Notes: generated by a model not told the origin, from the letters alone. A stretch of 25,082 nt of DNA from Acholeplasmatales bacterium (GCA_024681175.1 JAILBI010000163.1:1-25082); one strand, 5' to 3'. Counted from the first letter of the stretch, positions 7,502 to 17,987 are shown. Program-made: numbers and translations.

Positions 7502-8629
7502 TCCTTTAAATATTCTTTTGAACTTAGATACGAAGTTTTCCCAAGGAGATTTAGCTTCCTTTTTCTCACAAGCATCTAAATCCTTTAAAATCTTTTTCTC
7601 TTCTGATGAGAGGTTTGTTGGAACCTTTACATTACAAATAACATATTGGTCTCCACGCCCTGAGCCACCCTTTGGATTTTTAGTTCCTCTACCACGAAGA
7701 CGAAGGCTTGTTCCATGCTGTGTTCCTGCTGGAATTTTAAGCTCAACATCACCATCAATTGTAGGAACCTTAATTGTATCACCAAGAGCTGCTTGAGTGA
7801 ATGATAATGGAATATTTAAAATAATATCTTGTCCTTCACGCTTGAAATCTGGATGCTCTCCACAAACAAATGAGATATATAAATCTCCAGAAGGACCTCC
7901 ATTATAGCCACTTTCACCATAGCCAGGCATTCTTAATGTCATACCTGTTTGCATACCTGCTGGAATATTGATATCAACATCCTTTGTAGTTCTAACACGA
8001 CCCTTACCACCACAAGCTTTACATTTTTTAGTGATGATTTTACCTGTTCCTTTACAATCAGGACATACAGTTTCAGTTTGAGAATAACCAAAAATTGTTC
8101 TTTGTTGAATTATTACTCTTCCACGACCTTGGCACTTTGGACATACCTTCATATCAGCCTTTGTTTCAGCTCCTGTACCACCGCATTGGATACAATCATC
8201 ATCAACTGATAATCTTACACGCTTCTTTGTACCATAAACAGCTTCCTCAAAGGTAATTGACATACTTTTTTCAACATCTCTTCCTTGTCTTGGTCCTGTG
8301 CTAGATTGTCTTCTTGCACCACCACCAAAGAATTGGCTGAAAATATCTTCAAAGCCTCCGAAGCCACCAAAGCCTCCAGCGCCTGCACCAGCTCCACCAA
8401 AGCCTTGAGTTGGATCATCAAAGCCATATTGATCATATCTTGCACGCTTTTGTTCGTCAGATAATGTTTCATATGCTTCATTTATTTCTTTAAATTTCTC
8501 TTCAGCACCAGGTTCTTTATTTACATCAGGGTGATATTGCTTAGCTAATTTAAAATAAGCTTTTTTAATTTCAGCCTGAGTAGCACCTTTTTGTACACCT
8601 AATACTTCATAATAATCTCTCTTGGCCAT
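7499..8629 (-). CDS. dnaJ: Chaperone protein DnaJ (Hsp40)
   Basis: This is a full-length type I DnaJ of 376 aa, the co-chaperone that stimulates DnaK ATPase and delivers unfolded clients in the cytoplasm. The J-domain carries HPD at 33-35. A Gly/Phe-rich region spans about 75-105 ([13 protein letters not shown]). Four CxxCxGxG zinc repeats follow ([32 protein letters not shown]), then the two beta-barrel substrate domains. AGGAGG precedes the ATG at 8629. It lies 53 nt downstream of dnaK, with a stable intercistronic hairpin between them, and is the last gene of the hrcA operon. No unusual residues seen. Confidence 0.97.
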   Translation of the reverse strand: MAKRDYYEVLGVQKGATQAEIKKAYFKLAKQYHPDVNKEPGAEEKFKEINEAYETLSDEQKRARYDQYGFDDPTQGFGGAGAGAGGFGGFGGFEDIFSQFFGGGARRQSSTGPRQGRDVEKSMSITFEEAVYGTKKRVRLSVDDDCIQCGGTGAETKADMKVCPKCQGRGRVIIQQRTIFGYSQTETVCPDCKGTGKIITKKCKACGGKGRVRTTKDVDINIPAGMQTGMTLRMPGYGESGYNGGPSGDLYISFVCGEHPDFKREGQDIILNIPLSFTQAALGDTIKVPTIDGDVELKIPAGTQHGTSLRLRGRGTKNPKGGSGRGDQYVICNVKVPTNLSSEEKKILKDLDACEKKEAKSPWENFVSKFKRIFKG

Positions 8630-8648
8630 ATAGCCTCCTAAAACTTTA

Positions 8649-8672
8649 GTGAAGGGCAGCTTGGCCCTTCAC
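8649..8672 (-). other. Intercistronic hairpin between dnaK and dnaJ
   Basis: A 9-bp perfect stem GTGAAGGGC/GCCCTTCAC closes a 6-nt loop. There is no U-tract after it on the minus strand, so it is unlikely to be a full terminator. It more likely protects the dnaK message or sets the dnaK:dnaJ ratio. Confidence 0.65.
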
Positions 8673-8682
8673 ATTTATTTTT

Positions 8683-11162
<2,480 letters not shown>

Positions 11163-11173
11163 ATTATCTCACC

Positions 11174-12199
11174 TTACCCTTTATTTAATTTCAACATACT
11201 ACTTGCGATATACTCAAGTAAAGGTATTGTTGCACGATAATTCATTCTAAGCGGTCCTACAAGGATAATTGATCCTCTTTCATTTTTATTGATAGTATAT
11301 GGCATTGTAATGATTGAACAATCCTCTAAGCCATCAGTATTATTTTCACTACCAATTCTTATTCTTAAGCCTGAATCAATATCTTCTTGGAATGATTTCA
11401 TAATTTCACCATCAATTGCTTTAATAAGCTTTTGCATAGTGTCACGGTCTTGGAATTCTGGTTGATTAAATAATTTTGATAGACCAGAATCATATGAATC
11501 ACCACTTATGAATTTTTCAAATGCTTTAATTAAGAAATTTAATATATCATCTCTAAAATCAACTAATTCTCTAATACGAGGCTTAGATGCTTCCTGAGAT
11601 AAAATATCTCTAATTTCATAAATTGAATGACCATACATCGCATTATCAAACATTGACATGATACGAAGTAAATCATCCATCTTAAATCCTCTTGGAATTT
11701 CAATTCTTTGAGATTGAATATTACCAGAAGATGTAACAATCAAAAGAATTGCTTCTTTTTCACTTAAAGGTACTATTTCAAGCTTTAAGACACTTGCTAA
11801 ATCAGACGGGCTTGAAATGACTGCTGAATAATAACCAGTTAAATTGGATATTACTTCACATAATTTCTTTGATACATTTTCTTTATCAAGGAATGGCTGA
11901 TCAAAGATATCATCAATATATTTATAATAATCTTTAACATTGTCATCTCTAATAAATAAATGATCAATATAATATCTATATCCTGCTTCAGAAGGAACGC
12001 GACCAGAAGATGTATGTGTCTTCTTTAAATATCCTTCTTCCTCAAGATGCTGCATTTCATATCTGATAGTCGCAGATGAAAATTGTAAATAAGGCTTCTC
12101 TGTTAAAACCTTAGAACCAATTGGTTCATTAGTTGTAACATATTCTTCTATAATAGCCTTCAAAATGAGCTTCTGTCTATCTGATAATTTTTCTAGCAT
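11174..12199 (-). CDS. hrcA: Heat-inducible transcription repressor HrcA
   Basis: This 341-aa repressor binds CIRCE and shuts off class I heat-shock genes. It depends on GroE for activity in Bacillus. The N-terminal winged helix reads LSDRQKLILKAIIEEYVTTNEPIGSK with ATIRYEM in the recognition region, followed by SSGRVPSEAGYRYYID. The C-terminal two-thirds form the GAF-like dimerisation domain. AGAGGTG lies 5 nt before the ATG at 12199. It is the first gene of the operon, so it is autoregulated through the two CIRCE-like sites upstream. Confidence 0.97.
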   Translation of the reverse strand: MLEKLSDRQKLILKAIIEEYVTTNEPIGSKVLTEKPYLQFSSATIRYEMQHLEEEGYLKKTHTSSGRVPSEAGYRYYIDHLFIRDDNVKDYYKYIDDIFDQPFLDKENVSKKLCEVISNLTGYYSAVISSPSDLASVLKLEIVPLSEKEAILLIVTSSGNIQSQRIEIPRGFKMDDLLRIMSMFDNAMYGHSIYEIRDILSQEASKPRIRELVDFRDDILNFLIKAFEKFISGDSYDSGLSKLFNQPEFQDRDTMQKLIKAIDGEIMKSFQEDIDSGLRIRIGSENNTDGLEDCSIITMPYTINKNERGSIILVGPLRMNYRATIPLLEYIASSMLKLNKG

Positions 12200-12209
12200 A
12201 AGATCACCT

Positions 12210-12235
12210 CTAGCACTCTTCTTTCCAAGTGCAAT
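12210..12235 (-). promoter_or_regulatory. Second, imperfect CIRCE operator downstream of -10
   Basis: Arms close to the TTAGCACTC/GAGTGCTAA consensus are visible (TAGCACTC at 12211-12218 and AAGTGCAA at 12227-12234), but the spacer is 8 nt rather than 9. It sits at the expected transcription start/early leader, between the -10 box and the hrcA ribosome binding site. Confidence 0.6.
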
Positions 12236-12238
12236 TAT

Positions 12239-12267
12239 ATTATAGAACTAACTTTTGGCACTGTCAA
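12239..12267 (-). promoter_or_regulatory. Consensus promoter of hrcA-grpE-dnaK-dnaJ
   Basis: A perfect -35 TTGACA (12262-12267), a 17-bp spacer and a perfect -10 TATAAT (12239-12244) lie on the minus strand. The -35 lies inside the upstream CIRCE, so HrcA would block RNA polymerase directly. Confidence 0.85.
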
Positions 12268-12281
12268 GTAAAAAGTGCTAA
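12255..12281 (-). promoter_or_regulatory. CIRCE operator overlapping the -35 box
   Basis: TTGGCACTG at 12255-12263, a 9-nt spacer and AAGTGCTAA at 12273-12281 match the CIRCE inverted repeat (TTAGCACTC-N9-GAGTGCTAA) with three mismatches in 18 positions. The location in front of hrcA supports the call. Confidence 0.8.
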
Positions 12282-12323
12282 AATCTTCTAAACACATAAT
12301 AAAATATAAACAATATTAAAATA

Positions 12324-12356
12324 AAAACCATAAGTCTTTCTTTGACTTATGGTTTT
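12324..12356 (-). terminator. Intrinsic terminator of asnA
   Basis: A perfect 13-bp stem (12324-12336 with 12344-12356) closes a 7-nt loop. On the minus strand it runs into TTTTTATTTT. It begins 19 nt after the asnA stop. Confidence 0.85.
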
Positions 12357-12375
12357 ACTAATGTTTTAAATTTTA

Positions 12376-13383
12376 TTATAGAAGATTAATATTTTCTTCT
12401 TTCCATTTTTTAATATCTTCATCCTTCCAAATTGAAGATTGTACCTCACCAATATGTGCCTTCTTAAGCATATACATACATAATCTTGATTGGCCAATAC
12501 CGCCACCAATTGTAAATGGTAGGACACCATTAATAATATCTTGAGCATATTTATTATTTAAATTTGCTTCTTCACCTTTAGCCTTAGCTTGCTTTACAAT
12601 TGAATTTGCATCAACTCTAATGCCCATTGATGATACTTCAAATGCGATATTTAATACATCATTATATAATAATATATCGCCATTTAGCTTCCAATCATCG
12701 TAATCAAATGCTCTTCCATCATGAGGAAGACCATTTTTTAATTTACCACCAATTTCCATTACAAATACAGCTTTATATTTCTTACAAGCCTCAAATTCTC
12801 TTTCCTCTGGTGTTAAATTTGGATATTGTTCTAATAAATCCTTAGATGTAATAAATGTAATATCTTTTGGTAAATCATGCTTTATTGCAGGGAATTTTTC
12901 ATTTACCTTAATAGATAATTTTCTAATTACATCATAAATCTTTTTAACAGTAGATTTTAAATATGCTTTAGTTCTATTTTCTTTTAAAATAACCTTTTCC
13001 CAATCCCATTGGTCTACATAGCATGAATGAATATAATCTAAATCCTCATCACATCTTATTGCGTTCATGTTTGTGTATAGACCTTCACCTACATTAAAAT
13101 TATATTCCTTTAATGCATTTCTTTTCCATTTAGCTAAAGATTGAACAACCTCAGCTTCCTCATCAATACCTTTAATTTTAAAAGATACTCTTCTTTCAAA
13201 ACCATTTAAATTATCATTTAAACCTGTTGAAGGTAAAACAAATAAAGGTGCAGAAACACGAGATAGATTTAATTTTTTGCATAGCATATGCTCAAAATTA
13301 TCTCTTACAAATTTAATTGCATCTTCAGTTTCTTTAATTGATAATAGTGACTTATAATCCTTAATTACTCTATATTCTCTCAT
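12376..13383 (-). CDS. asnA: Aspartate--ammonia ligase (asparagine synthetase A)
   Basis: This 335-aa enzyme makes asparagine from aspartate, ammonia and ATP through an aspartyl-adenylate. It has a class II aminoacyl-tRNA-synthetase-like fold. Recognisable stretches are VSAPLFV..STGLNDNLNG.ERRVSF near the N-terminus, VVQSLAKWKR, YVDQWDWE, GRAFDYDDWKLNGDIL and the C-terminal GGGIGQSRLCMYML, all typical of AsnA. The length matches the family (about 330 aa). AGGAGG lies 4 nt before the ATG. It is a single-gene unit with its own promoter (13624-13652), an asparagine-type T-box leader and a terminator, so it should be induced when tRNA-Asn is uncharged. Confidence 0.96.
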   Translation of the reverse strand: MREYRVIKDYKSLLSIKETEDAIKFVRDNFEHMLCKKLNLSRVSAPLFVLPSTGLNDNLNGFERRVSFKIKGIDEEAEVVQSLAKWKRNALKEYNFNVGEGLYTNMNAIRCDEDLDYIHSCYVDQWDWEKVILKENRTKAYLKSTVKKIYDVIRKLSIKVNEKFPAIKHDLPKDITFITSKDLLEQYPNLTPEEREFEACKKYKAVFVMEIGGKLKNGLPHDGRAFDYDDWKLNGDILLYNDVLNIAFEVSSMGIRVDANSIVKQAKAKGEEANLNNKYAQDIINGVLPFTIGGGIGQSRLCMYMLKKAHIGEVQSSIWKDEDIKKWKEENINLL

Positions 13384-13387
13384 ATAA

Positions 13388-13606
13388 CCTCCTAAATAAA
13401 AAAGTCCTTAGAACTAGTCTAAGGACAAGAATAACCTGCGGTACCACCTTAATTTCGTAATAATACGACACTTGAAACCTTAACGCGGCTAACGTGCGGT
13501 TCTACTTAATTCTTCCGCCTCTCAAGGGTGTTCCTCCTAAAAGCTAGATATCTTTTTTCACCTAACAAAGACTCTCTATAATCATCACTTTTATTTAGTC
13601 CCTATC
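13388..13606 (-). promoter_or_regulatory. T-box riboswitch leader of asnA (specifier AAC, Asn)
   Basis: Minus-strand landmarks appear in the expected order: stem I start (GGGAC near 13600) and GA-rich motif AGTGATGA. A candidate specifier AAC followed by A lies at 13530-13532 within GGAACACCC. A stem II/III region follows. The T-box core GGTGGTACCGC is at 13438-13448, and the terminator stem GTCCTTAGA/TCTAAGGAC (13404-13412 with 13418-13426) is followed by a U-tract. The AAC codon agrees with regulation of asnA by uncharged tRNA-Asn. The specifier was placed by eye, without folding. Confidence 0.88.
13404..13426 (-). terminator. T-box regulatory terminator hairpin
   Basis: A 9-bp stem with a 5-nt loop, followed on the minus strand by TTTTTTATTT, lies 11 nt before the asnA Shine-Dalgarno. 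It competes with the antiterminator that includes the GGTGGTACCGC element. Confidence 0.85.
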
Positions 13607-13623
13607 AACGATTTACAAATAAA

Positions 13624-13652
13624 ATTATAATAATATTTATTTTCAATGTCAA
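13624..13652 (-). promoter_or_regulatory. Consensus promoter of the asnA T-box unit
   Basis: TTGACA (13647-13652), a 17-bp spacer and TATAAT (13624-13629) are perfect on the minus strand. The -35 overlaps the TGA stop of the preceding gene (13649-13651). Confidence 0.85.
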
Positions 13653-14248
13653 TAATATTTCTTTTCTTCTTTTATAGTTGTTTCATTACCATGACCAGGA
13701 TATATAACCATGTCATCAGGAAATGTATTTAAAATATTTAAAATTGATTTAAATATTTGATTTTGATTTCCTGTTGGCATATCTGTTCTACCATATGAAT
13801 GATAAAAAATAGTATCACCTGAAAACATAATATTATCTAATATAAATACACATGATCCTGATGTATGACCTGGTGTTTTAATTACTTTAATATTAAATCC
13901 TATTAAAGACAATATATCACCATCATTTATGATATGCTCATTAAGCATACCATAGCTATATGGTGTTATTCTTCCTACAGTATCATAAATAGATTCATAT
14001 GAATCATAAACCATTTCTTTAGTTTCCTTAGTCATATATATAGGAGTATCTAAAAAATATTGAATACCATCAATATGATCCATATGGCCATGTGTTAATA
14101 AAATTGCTTTAACATCATATTTATTTTTAATATATGATGCAACATTTTTATAATCTAGACCTGGATCTATTATAATACATTCTTTTTTATCATTTGATAA
14201 TATATAGCTATTAGTAAAAAAATAACCAGTTGTTTTAATTTCAATCAT
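13649..14248 (-). CDS. MBL-fold metal hydrolase (glyoxalase II / YqgX-like)
   Basis: This 199-aa cytoplasmic metallo-beta-lactamase-fold hydrolase has the full dinuclear metal set: THGHMDH at 52-58 (H53, H55, D57, H58), H128 in PGHTSGS, D145 in FSGDTIF and H186 in YPGHGNET. The short form without the C-terminal glutathione-binding domain of true GloB matches the YqgX group, which hydrolyses thioesters such as S-lactoyl-thiols; the exact substrate is unknown. It begins 1 nt after the degV stop with only a weak ribosome binding site, so it is probably translationally coupled to degV. Confidence 0.87.
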   Translation of the reverse strand: MIEIKTTGYFFTNSYILSNDKKECIIIDPGLDYKNVASYIKNKYDVKAILLTHGHMDHIDGIQYFLDTPIYMTKETKEMVYDSYESIYDTVGRITPYSYGMLNEHIINDGDILSLIGFNIKVIKTPGHTSGSCVFILDNIMFSGDTIFYHSYGRTDMPTGNQNQIFKSILNILNTFPDDMVIYPGHGNETTIKEEKKYY

Positions 14249-14249
14249 A

Positions 14250-15071
14250 TTAATTCTTTTTTACAAATATAAATCCAAATGCATTTGGACCCCAATGTGT
14301 TGCGATAGATGGAGATAAATTATCTTGCTCAATCATAGATGCTTTAGTCTTCTCATCTAATGTTTTAATAACATCCTCTAGATTATCATTTCTATAAGTA
14401 TATGATGGAACAATTGGATAATTTAAATCAGCTTCCTTTAAAGCTTCCTTTAAATATGCTTTAGCTTTATTTAAACCAAGCTTTTTAGCAATTAAATGTA
14501 CGCCACCATCCTTAAATCCAATTACAGGCTTAATATGTAATACTGAGCCAAGTAAATATTCAGATTTTGATAATCTACCACCACGGTGTAAATATTCTAA
14601 TGTTTCAGGTATTGCAGCTGTAACAATTCTTGGTCTTAAATCATCTAATATTTTAATGATTTCAGCCATTGATTTAGTATCTTTATATTTTAATGCTTCA
14701 TATACTAAAATTCTTTCTGCACCTACTGCAGCCATAGAATCATATACATATACCTTATCATCTTCATCAAATAATGATTTAATTGCACTATTTGATCCAG
14801 ATATTTTACTTGATAAAGTAATAACTAAAACCTCATTACCTTTATCAAGCTCTTCTCTTATTCTATCTTCAATATTTAATAAATTAGGTAATGATGTTTT
14901 AGGGAATTCCTTTGTTGCAAGTAATACTTTATAAAAATCATCTATATCTAAATTACCATCTTCATAATCTATATTATTTAATAATAGTCTTATTGAAATA
15001 AGCTCTATTCCTAATTTTTCTGCTTCAGTCTTTCTAATAGATGATGCAGAATCAACAAATATCTTAATCAT
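14250..15071 (-). CDS. DegV family fatty-acid-binding protein
   Basis: This 273-aa DegV protein (FakB-like) binds a fatty acid and can present it to the kinase FakA for phosphorylation and phospholipid synthesis. The N-terminus (IKIFVDSASSI) and KTSLPN (58-63) are family signatures, the latter close to the usual KTSQP. TLSSKISGS at 85-93 and LHRGGRLSKSEYLLGSVLHIKPVI are also family signatures, and the C-terminal HWGPNAFGFIFV closes the fold. No fakA is visible in the window. AAAGGAG precedes the ATG, and a promoter lies at 15093-15120. An 18-bp palindrome upstream of that may be an operator. It forms an operon with the MBL hydrolase. Confidence 0.9.
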   Translation of the reverse strand: MIKIFVDSASSIRKTEAEKLGIELISIRLLLNNIDYEDGNLDIDDFYKVLLATKEFPKTSLPNLLNIEDRIREELDKGNEVLVITLSSKISGSNSAIKSLFDEDDKVYVYDSMAAVGAERILVYEALKYKDTKSMAEIIKILDDLRPRIVTAAIPETLEYLHRGGRLSKSEYLLGSVLHIKPVIGFKDGGVHLIAKKLGLNKAKAYLKEALKEADLNYPIVPSYTYRNDNLEDVIKTLDEKTKASMIEQDNLSPSIATHWGPNAFGFIFVKKN

Positions 15072-15092
15072 ATAAAACTCCTTTACGGCTGT

Positions 15093-15120
15093 ATTATATC
15101 TTTTATTTATAAAAAATCAA
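15093..15120 (-). promoter_or_regulatory. Predicted promoter of degV
   Basis: TTGATT (15115-15120), a 16-bp spacer and TATAAT (15093-15098) on the minus strand lie about 20 bp before the start. Confidence 0.6.
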
Positions 15121-15159
15121 ATACGAAATAATATAAAATATAATTTAACATAAAATATC

Positions 15160-15177
15160 ACATTTGGGCCCAAATGT
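15160..15177. repeat. 18-bp perfect palindrome upstream of degV
   Basis: ACATTTGGGCCCAAATGT is perfectly self-complementary and unusually GC-rich at its centre for this AT-rich region. It lies about 40 bp upstream of the degV -35 box and 15 bp from the rpmG terminator stem. There is no loop and no U-tract, so an operator is more likely than a terminator. Confidence 0.6.
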
Positions 15178-15191
15178 AAAATAGACAATTA

Positions 15192-15219
15192 AAAATGCCC
15201 CCTAGCTTAGGGGCATTTT
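15192..15219 (-). terminator. Intrinsic terminator of rpmG
   Basis: A 10-bp stem AAAATGCCCC/GGGGCATTTT closes an 8-nt loop. On the minus strand it runs into TTTTTAATT. It lies 15 nt after the rpmG stop. Confidence 0.85.
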
Positions 15220-15233
15220 AATAATTGTTTAAA

Positions 15234-15383
15234 TTACTTCTTTTCCTTATGAACAGTATGCTTACGACAATTAGGACAATATTTCTTAATCTCCATTCTT
15301 TCAGGAGTAGTCTTCTTGTTCTTGTCTGTATAGTAATTTTCATGGCTGCATTCACTGCAAACTAATTTAACTAAATCACGCAT
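15234..15383 (-). CDS. rpmG: 50S ribosomal protein L33 (zinc-binding form)
   Basis: This 49-aa protein was found by translating the minus strand from ATG 15383 to TAA at 15234. It starts [19 protein letters not shown] and has paired CxxC motifs (C9/C12 and C36/C39), the zinc-ribbon C+ form of L33 in the large ribosomal subunit. GGAGGG lies 8 nt before the start. It has its own promoter (15420-15447) and terminator, and is divergent from ispG. Firmicutes often carry a second, zinc-free L33 copy elsewhere; this window cannot show whether one exists. Confidence 0.96.
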   Translation of the reverse strand: MRDLVKLVCSECSHENYYTDKNKKTTPERMEIKKYCPNCRKHTVHKEKK

Positions 15384-15419
15384 CTTTTTATCCCTCCAGA
15401 CCTAAAGATTTACTTTAAT

Positions 15420-15447
15420 ATTATACCAAATAGTTTTAGTTATTCAA
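15420..15447 (-). promoter_or_regulatory. Predicted promoter of rpmG
   Basis: TTGAAT (15442-15447), a 16-bp spacer and TATAAT (15420-15425) on the minus strand lie about 37 bp before the rpmG start. Confidence 0.6.
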
Positions 15448-15523
15448 TAGAATTTTAACAAATGTGAAAATATTTATTTTTTTAATCATTAATTAATATA
15501 TAATTATAACGAAGGTGATAAAA

Positions 15524-16567
15524 ATGTATTATCGTAATGATACTAAAGTTGTTAAGGTTGGAAATAAATTATTAGGTGGTAATAATCCTATATTAATTCA
15601 AAGTATGACTAATACTAAAACTAAGGATGTTAATGCCACTGTTAAGCAAATATTAGAATTAGAGAAATATGGATGTGATATTGTTCGTGTTGCATGCCTA
15701 GATAAGGAAGATGCCCTATCTATAGGGGCAATAAAAAAACAAATCCATATTCCACTTGTTGCAGATATTCATTTTAATCCTGAGTATGCATTAATCGCAA
15801 TTGAACAAGGTGTAGATAAAATTAGATTAAATCCTGGTAATATATCTAATAAGGATAAAATAAAAGAAATTGTTACTAAGGCTAAAGAAAAGCATATACC
15901 AATAAGAATTGGCGTAAATGGTGGCTCATTACCAAAGGGATGGGAGCTTAATTCTGATAATATGATTAAAGCTGCTAAAATGCATATAGATATTTTAGAA
16001 GCATTAGATTTCCATGATATTGTATTATCTATTAAAGTATCTAATATAGATTTATGTTATGAAACATATATGAAGGCTGCTAAAGAATTCCCATATCCAC
16101 TTCATGTAGGAATTACTGAAGCAGGAACAGATTTTAAAGGATTAATATCTTCTTCTATTGGTATTTCTAAAATATTAAATGAAGGTATTGGAAATACTAT
16201 AAGAGTTTCTTTAACTGCTGATCCTATTTTAGAAATAAAGGCTGCAAAAAATATATTAAATGAGCTTCATTTAATAAATAATATGCCTATGTTAACTTCT
16301 TGCCCTACTTGTGGTAGAACACAAATAGATTTAATTCCTATCGCAAAAGAAATTGAAGATTATTTATATACTGTAAATAAAAAAATCCACGTTGCAGTAA
16401 TGGGATGTGTTGTAAATGGTCCTGGTGAGGCAAGAGAGGCTGACCTTGGTATTGCAGGTGGAAAAGGTGAAGCAATAATATTTAAAAAAGGTGAAATAAT
16501 TAGAAAAATTAAAGAAGAAAATATTATTGAAGAATTAAAAAAAGAAATTGATAATTATAAAGAATAA
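15524..16567 (+). CDS. ispG: 4-hydroxy-3-methylbut-2-en-1-yl diphosphate synthase (IspG/GcpE)
   Basis: This 347-aa enzyme catalyses the penultimate step of the MEP isoprenoid pathway, converting MEcPP to HMBPP with a 4Fe-4S cluster. The N-terminal TIM barrel shows NPILIQSMTNT, PLVADIHF and KIRLNPGN. The cluster ligands are C260 and C263 (SCPTCGRT) and C295 with E302 (GCVVNGPGE). The domain B insert of plant and some bacterial forms is absent. A frame extension starts at GTG 15515, but this GTG lies within the Shine-Dalgarno GAAGGTG, so ATG 15524 is chosen. It stands alone, divergent from rpmG and convergent with the next gene. The organism therefore probably uses the MEP route. Confidence 0.96.
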   Translation: MYYRNDTKVVKVGNKLLGGNNPILIQSMTNTKTKDVNATVKQILELEKYGCDIVRVACLDKEDALSIGAIKKQIHIPLVADIHFNPEYALIAIEQGVDKIRLNPGNISNKDKIKEIVTKAKEKHIPIRIGVNGGSLPKGWELNSDNMIKAAKMHIDILEALDFHDIVLSIKVSNIDLCYETYMKAAKEFPYPLHVGITEAGTDFKGLISSSIGISKILNEGIGNTIRVSLTADPILEIKAAKNILNELHLINNMPMLTSCPTCGRTQIDLIPIAKEIEDYLYTVNKKIHVAVMGCVVNGPGEAREADLGIAGGKGEAIIFKKGEIIRKIKEENIIEELKKEIDNYKE

Positions 16568-16589
16568 AGGACTCAGCGAGTCCTTTATT
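16563..16589 (+). terminator. Bidirectional terminator after ispG
   Basis: A 12-bp stem (16563-16574 with 16578-16589) closes a 3-nt loop, with T-rich sequence on both sides. It overlaps the ispG stop and serves the converging gene ending at 16596 as well. Confidence 0.85.
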
Positions 16590-16595
16590 TTTATA

Positions 16596-17951
16596 TCAAC
16601 TTTTACTTTGTAAATATTTAATTTTCTTTTGTGCTTTAGAAACAAGATTAGTGTATTTTTCTTTTATATCATTTGCTAACTTTGTAAATCTATTACCTAT
16701 TTTTGTAAGTTCGCTCTCTAACCTATCAATGTTTTCTTGAATAATTTTTTTCTCTTTACCCTTAAAAATGCCAAGAGACTCTTTATTCTTTTTTAATTTA
16801 CTGATTGCTTCTATTATATCTTGACGTTTCTTTCTCAATTCATTACCAATTTCAATAGGAATTTCAAAATAATCTTCCTTTAAAAAACTATTGTATACTT
16901 TCACAATGCTTTCAGCTGTTCCAATTTGTTTTTTTGTTTTTTCGTCATTAATTTCGCTATCTTTTTCATCAATTTCATCTAATAATTCATTTGATAAATC
17001 AAATAATTTCTTTTCAATATTACATTTAGCAATTGTATGACTATCCTGTGTTTTTTTATCCAATTTATCTGCTTCATACCAAGATTTGCCATAAGATTTA
17101 AAAATATAATCGTAAGAGCAAGAAAATCTCACTTCTTTGTGAACACTTCGTATAAAAAAATAAGTTGGTATCCTAAAGTCATCATTATCAGATAACAAAT
17201 CCAATGCTAGGTAAAGTAAATCAAGGCAAAGATTTGATCTCTCAACAAATGTCATCCATGTTTCTCTATTTGGACGATAATTGTAATCCTCATAACAATC
17301 GTGATAATCTGGAATAACAACTTCATTATAGGATTTCATAACAGACGAAACTATTGTTTTTGCAATCGGTGTTAGATAATCCTCAAAATATTCAAATGCA
17401 TTTGTTTCTTCGAAAAAACTATCAATTATTTTTATTATTATATGAACATCATTAATAAAACCATTCACATCATCTTCGTATAAATTTTTTTCAAAAGACT
17501 CAGCTCTTAATATAATTCTAGCTAAAGAAACATTAGATATTTGATCACTAGCGATTCTTATAAGATTATCTTTTTCGTCTTTAGGAGCATTTTTTATACC
17601 CTTTATAAATGCTTGAATACCTTCATATTCTCTAGATTTACCCATTGTTGATTGCCAAAGTGTGGCATAACCTTTTATCATCCATGCCTCATAATTTAAA
17701 GGATTTTCTTCAAGAATTTTATTGCAATAATTTTCAGCTTCTTCGTAATTTCCTGCTTCTTTCGCAAAACGAGCCATTTCTATATAATTTGTTAGTTTGT
17801 TGGTATTATTAACAGTTTGATTGTTTTTACTACCTATTTTGCTTTTTATTTCTTCTACTGTATACCTCATTCCACAATCTTGACATATAACCATCCCAGA
17901 CTGCTTCATTAAATTTTCACTCCCACACATCTCACATAATATTTTTTTCAT
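16596..17951 (-). CDS. Zinc-ribbon / TPR / coiled-coil protein of unknown function
   Basis: This 451-aa protein starts with a TFIIB-like zinc ribbon: C6-x2-C9 and C23-x2-C26 (CEMCG...CQDCG). A polar linker (38-52) follows, then one clear TPR-like helical pair (about 55-98, ARFAKEAGNYEEAENYCNKILEENPLNYEAW). A long helical middle (130-330) contains several Cys and aromatic residues, and residues 340-450 form a Lys/Glu-rich coiled coil. There is no signal peptide or membrane segment. Such zinc-ribbon plus TPR proteins are common in gut Firmicutes with no assigned role; the ribbon may bind protein or nucleic acid. AAGGAG lies 6 nt before the ATG. It is a single gene bounded by terminators, in a less conserved part of the window. 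Confidence 0.8.
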   Translation of the reverse strand: MKKILCEMCGSENLMKQSGMVICQDCGMRYTVEEIKSKIGSKNNQTVNNTNKLTNYIEMARFAKEAGNYEEAENYCNKILEENPLNYEAWMIKGYATLWQSTMGKSREYEGIQAFIKGIKNAPKDEKDNLIRIASDQISNVSLARIILRAESFEKNLYEDDVNGFINDVHIIIKIIDSFFEETNAFEYFEDYLTPIAKTIVSSVMKSYNEVVIPDYHDCYEDYNYRPNRETWMTFVERSNLCLDLLYLALDLLSDNDDFRIPTYFFIRSVHKEVRFSCSYDYIFKSYGKSWYEADKLDKKTQDSHTIAKCNIEKKLFDLSNELLDEIDEKDSEINDEKTKKQIGTAESIVKVYNSFLKEDYFEIPIEIGNELRKKRQDIIEAISKLKKNKESLGIFKGKEKKIIQENIDRLESELTKIGNRFTKLANDIKEKYTNLVSKAQKKIKYLQSKS

Positions 17952-17987
17952 AACTTTCTCCTTCTTAATTATTACTTTTATATTTAA

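Noticed and set aside
7488..8481. Overlapping ORFs in the dnaJ region on both strands (such as 7488-7796 plus and 8215-8481 minus)
   Set aside because: They are shadows of dnaJ in other frames, with no ribosome binding site and no family features.
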